From Bradyrhizobium sp. CCBAU 51765 (GTDB lineage: Bacteria > Pseudomonadota > Alphaproteobacteria > Rhizobiales > Xanthobacteraceae): a stretch of DNA of 64,000 bases. This document shows, piece after piece, positions 8,537 to 14,741 of the stretch. The notes below the pieces were generated by a model that saw nothing but the letters and a program-made list of their open reading frames with translations, was not told where the DNA came from and did not search any database. Both the position numbers and the translations under genes were made by a program. The first letter of the stretch is position 1. Every line of letters starts with the position of its first letter. Location: assembly GCF_015291725.1 (NCBI RefSeq), contig NZ_CP030038.1:8297001-8361000 (forward strand), read 5' to 3'.

Positions 8537-9643
8537 CTACTTCGCCGCAGCGGCGATCCGTTCGGGGAATGCAGACGCCAGCGAGTCACGATCCGCCTTC
8601 AGCACGCCGCGTTCGGTGATGAGGCCGGTGACAAGCCGCGCCGGCGTCACGTCAAACGCGTAGTTCGCGACCGGCGAGTTCTCCGGCACGATACGAACCG
8701 TCTCCAGCCTTCCGTCGGCGGTGCGGCCGGTCATGTCGGTGACCTCCGTGCCGCTGCGCTGCTCGATCGGGATGTCGCGGATGCCGTCATGGACGGCGAA
8801 ATCGATCGTCGGCGACGGCAGCGCGACGTAGAACGGCACGCCGTTGTCATGCGCGGCAAGCGCCTTCAGATAGGTGCCGATCTTGTTGCAGACGTCGCCA
8901 TTGGCGGCGACGCGGTCGGTGCCGACGATGGCGAGATCGACCATGCCGTGCTGCATCAGGTGCCCGCCGGTATTGTCCGGGATCACGGTGTGCGGCACGC
9001 CGTGATGGCCGAGCTCCCAGGCCGTCAGCGAGGCGCCCTGGTTGCGCGGGCGTGTCTCGTCGACCCAGACATGGATCTTGAGGCCGCGCTCATGCGCGAG
9101 ATAGATCGGCGCCGTCGCCGTGCCCCAATCGACGGTGGCGAGCCAGCCGGCGTTGCAATGGGTCAGCACGTTGACCGCCTGCCCCGGCTTCTTGGCCGCG
9201 ATCGCCTCGATCAGCTTCAGACCGTTGCCGGCAATGCCGCGATTGATCTCGACGTCCTGCTCGACGATCTCGTCGGCACGCGCATAGGCGGCTTCCGCCC
9301 TTTCAAGGGGGTCGATCGGCGCGAGCGTCGCGCGCATCTCGTCCAGGGCCCATTTCAGATTGATCGCGGTCGGCCGCGCCACGACGAGCGTGTCATAGGC
9401 GCGCTTCAGGCCTGCATCCGAGGCATCCTCGCGCATCGCGAGCGCCATTCCATAGGCGGCCGTCGCGCCGATCAGCGGCGCACCGCGCACCAGCATGTCG
9501 CGGATCGCGACGGCAGCGTCCTTACAGGAGGTCAGGCGCGCGATGACGAACTCGTGCGGCAACCTGCGCTGATCGATCGCGCCGACCGACCAGCCATCGC
9601 GCTCGCGCCAGATGCTGCGGAAATGCTTGCCGTCGACCTTCAT
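8537..9643 (-). CDS. mtnA: Methylthioribose-1-phosphate isomerase
   Basis: A 368-residue aldose-ketose isomerase of methionine salvage that converts 5-methylthioribose 1-phosphate to the ribulose form. It has the eIF2B-like fold. Family marks are RGAPLIGATAAYG near 53-65, the catalytic Cys163 (THCNAGWLAT), Asp243 (GTDRVAANGD) and NKIGTY. The start ATG at 9643 lies 18 bp from the end of mtnP, which is upstream on the same strand, so the pair is one operon. The later salvage enzymes (mtnB, mtnC, mtnD, mtnK) are not in the window. Confidence 0.95.
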   Translation of the reverse strand: MKVDGKHFRSIWRERDGWSVGAIDQRRLPHEFVIARLTSCKDAAVAIRDMLVRGAPLIGATAAYGMALAMREDASDAGLKRAYDTLVVARPTAINLKWALDEMRATLAPIDPLERAEAAYARADEIVEQDVEINRGIAGNGLKLIEAIAAKKPGQAVNVLTHCNAGWLATVDWGTATAPIYLAHERGLKIHVWVDETRPRNQGASLTAWELGHHGVPHTVIPDNTGGHLMQHGMVDLAIVGTDRVAANGDVCNKIGTYLKALAAHDNGVPFYVALPSPTIDFAVHDGIRDIPIEQRSGTEVTDMTGRTADGRLETVRIVPENSPVANYAFDVTPARLVTGLITERGVLKADRDSLASAFPERIAAAAK

Positions 9644-9661
9644 GGCATTCTGCCTTTCACA

Positions 9662-10537
9662 TCACGCCCGCAGGATGCGCCCGGCCACCGCATCGAGCTT
9701 CTTCAGAAGCTCCGGATCGCGCGCCTCGGGCGCCGTGATCAGCGCCGTGTCGAGCGCACGGTCCGAACCGATCGGGCATGGCTCGTGCTCGCGCGGAAAT
9801 TCCTTGGCCAGCCGCGCCACCAAGGCCTTGGCCTTATCGGCGTTGGACGTCAGCACGCGGATGATGTCCTGGACGGTGACGGCGTCGTGATCGGGATGCC
9901 AGCAGTCGAAATCAGTCACCATCGCGACGGTGGCGTAGCAGATCTCCGCCTCGCGCGCGAGCTTCGCCTCGGGCATGTTGGTCATGCCGATCACGGAATA
10001 ACCTGATGTCTTGTAGGTCATGCTTTCTGCGTAAGTGGAGAATTGCGGCCCCTCCATGCAGACATAAGTGCCGCCGCGCGCGACCGCGATGCCCTCGGCT
10101 TCGGCCGCCGCCGCGAGATGGATGCGCAGCCGCGGCGAGACCGGATGCGCCATCGACACATGCGCGACGCAGCCGCGGCCGAAGAACGAGCTCTCTCGCT
10201 TGTAGGTACGGTCGACGAACTGGTCGACAAGAACGAAAGTCCCGGGCGGCAGTTCCTCCCTGAAGGAGCCGCAGGCCGAGAGCGAGATCAGGTCGGTGAC
10301 GCCGGCCCGCTTCAGCACGTCGATATTGGCGCGATAATTGATGTCGGAGGGGGAGAGCCGGTGGCCCTTGTCATGCCGCGGCAGGAACACGATCGGCAGG
10401 CCGGCGATGGAGCCGCGCCGCAAGGGTGCAGACGGCTCGCCCCAGGGGCTCTTGATCACCTCTTCGCGCGCACCCTCGAGGCCCGGGAGGTCATAGATGC
10501 CCGAGCCGCCGATGATACCCAATACCGCCTGCGTCAT
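9662..10537 (-). CDS. mtnP: S-methyl-5'-thioadenosine phosphorylase
   Basis: A 291-residue phosphorylase that splits methylthioadenosine, a by-product of polyamine and homoserine lactone synthesis, into adenine and methylthioribose 1-phosphate, the substrate of MtnA. It has the N-terminal GIIGGSGIYD, the phosphate-binding FLPRHDKGHRLSPSDINYRAN and the purine-site CMEGPQFST. EMMTNMPEAKLAREAE in related enzymes corresponds here to GMTNMPEAKLAREAE. Length is normal. It is first in a two-gene operon with mtnA. Confidence 0.95.
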   Translation of the reverse strand: MTQAVLGIIGGSGIYDLPGLEGAREEVIKSPWGEPSAPLRRGSIAGLPIVFLPRHDKGHRLSPSDINYRANIDVLKRAGVTDLISLSACGSFREELPPGTFVLVDQFVDRTYKRESSFFGRGCVAHVSMAHPVSPRLRIHLAAAAEAEGIAVARGGTYVCMEGPQFSTYAESMTYKTSGYSVIGMTNMPEAKLAREAEICYATVAMVTDFDCWHPDHDAVTVQDIIRVLTSNADKAKALVARLAKEFPREHEPCPIGSDRALDTALITAPEARDPELLKKLDAVAGRILRA

Positions 10538-10659
10538 GCCTGCTCCAACCTGTCCGCCATGTGTGACATGGTTAAGCTATGCCAGCTTTGCGGCGGTTTT
10601 GAAACGGGGCTGGAGGGGCGATGCCGATGGTGTGAGGGGCCAATGGCCGCACACTCGGT

Positions 10660-10685
10660 GTCGTCCCTGCGAACGCAGGGACGAC
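10660..10685. repeat. Short hairpin repeat GTCGTCCCTGCG
   Basis: A near-perfect 26-bp palindrome with arms GTCGTCCCTGCG and CGCAGGGACGAC, between the carrier protein gene and mtnP. It has no T-run on either side, so it looks like a minimal copy of the dispersed repeat rather than an intrinsic terminator. It may still protect or end transcripts. Confidence 0.55.
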
Positions 10686-10699
10686 ACCTGTGGTCTTGA

Positions 10700-10972
10700 C
10701 TAGGCCGCGGTCGCCGGCTGCAGCTGGGTCGCGATCATCCGCTCCAGCGTCTCGACGGACTGGAAATTCTCCGGCGTGATCTCGGACTGCGGAATGGTGA
10801 AATCGAACTCGGCTTCGACGCCGAGCATCAGATTGACCATGTCCATCGACGTCAGGCCGACATCAACGAGCTTGGCGGAAGACGTGACGTCTGCGATGAG
10901 TAAATTCTGTTCGAGGATGCCCTTCACCAGCTTGATGATGCGATTGCGCACGTCGGTATTGAAGGCCTGCAT
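10700..10972 (-). CDS. Aminoacyl carrier protein (acyl carrier protein family)
   Basis: A 90-residue carrier protein. The 4'-phosphopantetheine attachment site is Ser42 in VGLTSMDMVNLML, which differs from the DSLD of fatty-acid ACP. It has the short four-helix ACP pattern. It lies next to an amino acid:[carrier protein] ligase gene and is the likely acceptor of the activated amino acid. It is not the fatty-acid AcpP, which usually sits by fabF. ATG at 10972 was chosen over a TTG six bases upstream. The gene diverges from the dehydrogenase-ligase-acyltransferase genes. Confidence 0.87.
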   Translation of the reverse strand: MQAFNTDVRNRIIKLVKGILEQNLLIADVTSSAKLVDVGLTSMDMVNLMLGVEAEFDFTIPQSEITPENFQSVETLERMIATQLQPATAA

Positions 10973-11328
10973 CGGCAAATTCCCATCTGTCTAACGAGGT
11001 CGGACCGGACTGCCGGCTACGATGGGCACGGCTTGCCGGTCCTGCAATGGGCGTCACCAATACTTCGCGTTTCTTAGTAAACGATGACTCAGATTGTCCG
11101 GAATTCAGGCATCTTCCAGAGTCCTAACGCGATGCTGGGAAATCCGGTGATGCAAACAACCGGCCCTTAACTGTTCGTCCGGAATTGGGCTTTGTTTACC
11201 CTCTATTTCATCGACGAATTTGAATTAAATCCGTAGCCTCGTCTCACAAGCAAAGATGGCCGGAGGATCACCGGCGGCATCGCGAATGATGCCGGCGATC
11301 CCGAACGGCAAAACGGAGGCGGACGAGC
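10973..11328. promoter_or_regulatory. Divergent control region of the carrier protein and ligase cluster
   Basis: A 356-bp region without a gene. TCCGGAATT occurs twice as a direct repeat, at 11097-11105 and 11178-11186. Just before the dehydrogenase gene lie two consecutive small inverted repeats: GCCGG/CCGGC at 11259-11275 and GGCATC/GATGCC at 11276-11293. A strong GGAGG at about 11315 sets the ATG at 11329. The repeated motif is a candidate regulator site for both directions; no regulator gene is adjacent. Confidence 0.4.
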
Positions 11329-12546
11329 ATGAACGTGCGTGAAGCGGTCCTTACTGTCGATGAGATGCAGACGAGCTTCCTCGAGCAGGGCCCCTCCCTG
11401 ATCGAGCGCGCCGCCCGGACCGCCGCCGCTGCTGCGGCCGACGCAGACGGGGTCGACCGCGACGCCCGTTTCCCGCACAAGGCGTTCGAGGTCGCACGCG
11501 AGCAGAAGCTGCTCGGCGTGATGGTTCCGGTCGAGTTCGGCGGCTTCGGCGCTTCGATCCATGACGTCACCGACATCTGCTACACGCTCGGACGCGCCTG
11601 CGCGTCCACCGCGATGATCTACGCGATGCACCAGACCAAGGTCGCCTGCATCATCAGGCACGGCCATGGCATTCCCTGGATGGAGACCATGATGCGCCGG
11701 GTCGCCCGCGACCAATGGCTGCTCGCCTCCTCCACCACTGAGGGCCAGAACGGCGGCAACATCCGCGCCAGCGCCGCCGCGGTCGATCATGCCGGCGACA
11801 CCGTCTCGCTGACGCGCGACGCCACCGTGATCTCGTACGGCGCCGAAGCCGATGGCCTCGTCACCATCGCCCGCCGCGCCACCGATGCCGTCGCCTCCGA
11901 CCAGGTGCTGCTGGCGCTCGCCAAGGACGATTATTCGCTGAAGCGGACGCTGGGCTGGGAAACGCTCGGCATGCGCGGCACCTGCTCGACCGGATTCGAG
12001 CTGAAGGTCGACTGCCCCGCAGACCGCGTGTTCCCTGAAGCCTACGACAAGATCCACGCCCAGACCATGACGCCGTTCGCGCATCTGTGCTGGTCGTCGG
12101 TCTGGGCCGGCATTGCCGCTGCGGCCGTGACCCGCGCGCAGGCCTTCATCCGCAAGGCGGCGCGCTCCTCGGGTGGACAAATGCCGCCGGCCGCGGCGCA
12201 TTTCACCGCCGCCAAGATGTCGCTGGCCAAACTCCGCGCGCTGATCGCCGCCAACATCGATGCTTTTGCCGTCGCCGAGCATGACGAGCGTGCGCTGAGC
12301 TCGCTCGACTTCCAGTCCTCCATCACGCTGCTGAAGGTGCAGGCCTCCGAGCTCGCGGTCGAGACCGTGATGCATGCGATGCGCACCGCGGGTCTTTCCG
12401 GCTACCGCAACGACGGCGAGTTCACCATGGGCCGCCATCTGCGCGACGTGCTGTCGTCGCCGATCATGATCAACAACGACCGCATCTTGGCCAACGCTGC
12501 GACGTCGACGCTGATGAGCGGAGTGCCGGCGAGCCTCCGCGACTGA
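11329..12546 (+). CDS. Acyl-CoA dehydrogenase-like flavoprotein
   Basis: A 405-residue member of the acyl-CoA dehydrogenase fold, with the N-terminal helical domain (PVEFGGFGASIHDV), the flavin-contact region STTEGQNGGNIRASAAA and the C-terminal helical bundle. The usual C-terminal IYEGTNEIQ, which holds the catalytic Glu in many members, is replaced by IMINNDRILANA, so that Glu is not seen. The gene starts a plus-strand run with the amino acid:[carrier protein] ligase 56 bp downstream. A role on an aminoacyl-carrier protein thioester, rather than on acyl-CoA, is inferred from context, by analogy with the prolyl-carrier protein oxidases of pyrrole pathways. Confidence 0.87.
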   Translation: MNVREAVLTVDEMQTSFLEQGPSLIERAARTAAAAAADADGVDRDARFPHKAFEVAREQKLLGVMVPVEFGGFGASIHDVTDICYTLGRACASTAMIYAMHQTKVACIIRHGHGIPWMETMMRRVARDQWLLASSTTEGQNGGNIRASAAAVDHAGDTVSLTRDATVISYGAEADGLVTIARRATDAVASDQVLLALAKDDYSLKRTLGWETLGMRGTCSTGFELKVDCPADRVFPEAYDKIHAQTMTPFAHLCWSSVWAGIAAAAVTRAQAFIRKAARSSGGQMPPAAAHFTAAKMSLAKLRALIAANIDAFAVAEHDERALSSLDFQSSITLLKVQASELAVETVMHAMRTAGLSGYRNDGEFTMGRHLRDVLSSPIMINNDRILANAATSTLMSGVPASLRD

Positions 12547-12602
12547 AATGCCTCGGCGGCTGAATCAACAAGAACAATTTTGAGATAGCAGGACATCGAA
12601 CC

Positions 12603-13583
12603 ATGAACATTGCCGTCCTCCCCGACTCGCCCGCCACCGCGCCGCAGATGATTGATCCGCTCGATCATCTCGCCGACAAGCTGTTTCACCGCATGGGCGC
12701 CGACGGCGTCTACGCCCGCACCGCGCTCTATGAGGGCATCGTCGAGAAGCTTGCCGCGCTGATCACCAGCCATCGCGAGACCGGCACCGAAGTGATGCGC
12801 TTCCCGCCGGTGATGAGCCGCGCCCAGCTGGAGAAATCCGGCTATCTCAAGAGCTTTCCGAACCTGCTCGGCTGCGTCTGCGGCCTGCACGGCACCGAGC
12901 GCGAGATCAATGCCGCGGTGAGCCGCTTCGACGCCGGCGGCGACTGGACGACCTCGCTGTCCCCCGCCGATCTCGTGCTGTCACCCGCCGCCTGCTATCC
13001 GGTCTACCCGATCGCGGCGAGCCGTGGCCAATTGCCGAAGGGCGGCCTGCGCTTCGACGTCGCGGCGGATTGCTTCCGCCGCGAGCCGTCGAAGCATCTC
13101 GACCGGCTGCAATCGTTCCGGATGCGCGAATATGTCTGCATCGGCAGTCCCGAGGACGTCGCCGATTTCCGCGAGCGCTGGATGGTGCGCGCGCAGGCGA
13201 TCGCCCGCGATCTCGGCCTCACCTTCCGCGTCGACTACGCCAGCGATCCTTTCTTCGGCCGGGTCGGCCAGATGAAGGCGGTGAGCCAGAAGCAGCAGCA
13301 GCTCAAGTTCGAGCTCCTTATCCCGCTGCGCTCGGAAGAGCAGCCGACCGCCTGCATGAGCTTCAATTATCACCGCGAGCATTTCGGCACGACCTGGGGA
13401 ATCCAGGACGCCAACGGCGAGCCGGCCCATACCGGCTGCGTTGCCTTCGGCATGGACCGTCTGGCCGTCGCCATGTTCCACACCCACGGCACGGATCTTT
13501 CCGCCTGGCCGGCGAAGGTGCGGGACGTCCTGGGCTTGCAGCCGCATGTCGCGGCCGAGGCTCATGGCGAAGGCTGGCGCTAA
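12603..13583 (+). CDS. Amino acid:[carrier protein] ligase (truncated class II aaRS homologue)
   Basis: A 326-residue homologue of the seryl-tRNA synthetase catalytic core with no tRNA-binding arm. It activates a small amino acid with ATP and loads it on the phosphopantetheine of a carrier protein. Class II motif 2 is CFRREPSKHLDRLQSFRMRE and motif 3 is VAFGMDRLAVAMF. Cys131, Glu176 and Cys279 fall exactly at the zinc-ligand positions I recall for the characterised Bradyrhizobium enzyme of this length, and glycine is the substrate known for that group. Its cognate carrier protein is encoded at 10700-10972. The downstream purpose of the aminoacyl-carrier protein is not established. Confidence 0.93.
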   Translation: MNIAVLPDSPATAPQMIDPLDHLADKLFHRMGADGVYARTALYEGIVEKLAALITSHRETGTEVMRFPPVMSRAQLEKSGYLKSFPNLLGCVCGLHGTEREINAAVSRFDAGGDWTTSLSPADLVLSPAACYPVYPIAASRGQLPKGGLRFDVAADCFRREPSKHLDRLQSFRMREYVCIGSPEDVADFRERWMVRAQAIARDLGLTFRVDYASDPFFGRVGQMKAVSQKQQQLKFELLIPLRSEEQPTACMSFNYHREHFGTTWGIQDANGEPAHTGCVAFGMDRLAVAMFHTHGTDLSAWPAKVRDVLGLQPHVAAEAHGEGWR

Positions 13584-13619
13584 GGTAAGAGGTCGACCAT
13601 TTCCACGGGCAAGACGAGC

Positions 13620-14495
13620 GTGATCCATACCAAGGTCCGATGCCGCGAGATCACCGAGTCCGACGTCGAGAGGATCGCGGACCTGCTGACGCGCGGCTTC
13701 GTGGGACGTTCGCGCGAATACTGGGTTGAGGGCCTGCGCCGGCAGGCCTTCCGGCCCGTGCCGGAGGGCTATCCGCGCTTCGGCTACATGCTCGACGACG
13801 GCGGCACGCCGGTCGGCGTGCTGCTCTTGATCTACACGGCGCGCAAGGACGGCGAAGAGACCGCCATCCGATGCAACCTGTCGAGCTGGTATGTCGACCC
13901 GGCCTACCGCAACTACGCCCCGCTACTGACCAAGATCGCCCAGCGGCACAAGGACGTCACGTATTTCAACATCAGCCCGGCGCCGTGGACCTGGCCGATC
14001 ATCGAGACGCAGGGCTTTCGCGCCTATTGCCGCGGCATATTCTTCTCGGTCCCTGCGCTGTCGCGCGCGCCGCGCTGGAGCGCGATCGAGGTCATCCCGC
14101 CACACGCCAAAGAGATCAAGGGGCTCTCCGACACCGAGGCCGAGCTCCTGACGCGGCATGCGCGCTACAATTGCCTCAGCCTCGTCTGCCGCACGCCGAA
14201 GGGAACGTTCCCCTTCATCCTGCAACCGGTTCGCATCCGCCGCGGCTTTATCGCACCGCCCGCGATGAAGCTGATCTATTGCCGAAGTGCCGAGGAGTAT
14301 GCCGAATGCGCCGGCCGCATCGGCCGGTTGCTGCTGCGGCTCGGCAAGATCTCGGTGGCCGTCGATTCCAATGGCCCGATTCCCGGCCTCGTCGGTCTCT
14401 ATACCGAACGGCGCGGCCGCAAATACTTCAAGGGCCCGCACCGGCCGCAGCTCGGCGATCTGACGGATACGGAGCTTGTGCTGTACGGGCCTTAG
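13620..14495 (+). CDS. GNAT-like acyltransferase of the aminoacyl-carrier protein cluster
   Basis: A 291-residue protein whose first 140 residues look like a GNAT N-acyltransferase domain (REITESDVERIADLLTRGF, then LSSWYVDPAYRNYAPLLTKIAQR, then TQGFRAYCRGIF). The C-terminal half is less familiar. The GTG start at 13620 lies 36 bp after the ligase stop codon, so the two are probably co-transcribed. A natural reading is that it moves the amino acid, or its oxidised product, from the carrier protein to an acceptor; this is inference. No membrane segment or signal peptide is evident. Confidence 0.75.
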   Translation: MIHTKVRCREITESDVERIADLLTRGFVGRSREYWVEGLRRQAFRPVPEGYPRFGYMLDDGGTPVGVLLLIYTARKDGEETAIRCNLSSWYVDPAYRNYAPLLTKIAQRHKDVTYFNISPAPWTWPIIETQGFRAYCRGIFFSVPALSRAPRWSAIEVIPPHAKEIKGLSDTEAELLTRHARYNCLSLVCRTPKGTFPFILQPVRIRRGFIAPPAMKLIYCRSAEEYAECAGRIGRLLLRLGKISVAVDSNGPIPGLVGLYTERRGRKYFKGPHRPQLGDLTDTELVLYGP

Positions 14496-14510
14496 GGCAG
14501 CGCTCGGCCC

Positions 14511-14580
14511 TGTAGCCCGCATGAGCGCAGCGACATGCGGGAACGGTCGCCCCGAATCTCGCTCCGCGCATCCGGCTACA
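14511..14580. repeat. Dispersed repeat (TGTAGCCCGCATG type)
   Basis: The element begins TGTAGCCCGCATGAGCGCAG and ends TCCGGCTACA, giving TGTAGCC/GGCTACA ends. A related half copy lies at 34541. It sits in the 246-bp gap between the GNAT-like gene and the GGDEF-EAL gene; nothing else is recognised there. Confidence 0.55.
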
Positions 14581-14741
14581 GGCTATCGCCTTGTCGGCTG
14601 GCCATTTGCGCACGCTCTCACCATCGCCGGTCACCCTCCGTAAACTACAGCGCTTAAGGGAATTTTCCGGCCTCATCGCTACCCTCGGCGGCTGAATTAG
14701 GTTGCATCAAGTCTATTGCCTGCCGAGGTCCCGCCGAGCCC

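Noticed and set aside
10660..10685. Intrinsic terminator between the carrier protein gene and mtnP
   Set aside because: The hairpin has no T-run on either side and matches the dispersed repeat ends, so it was listed as a repeat.
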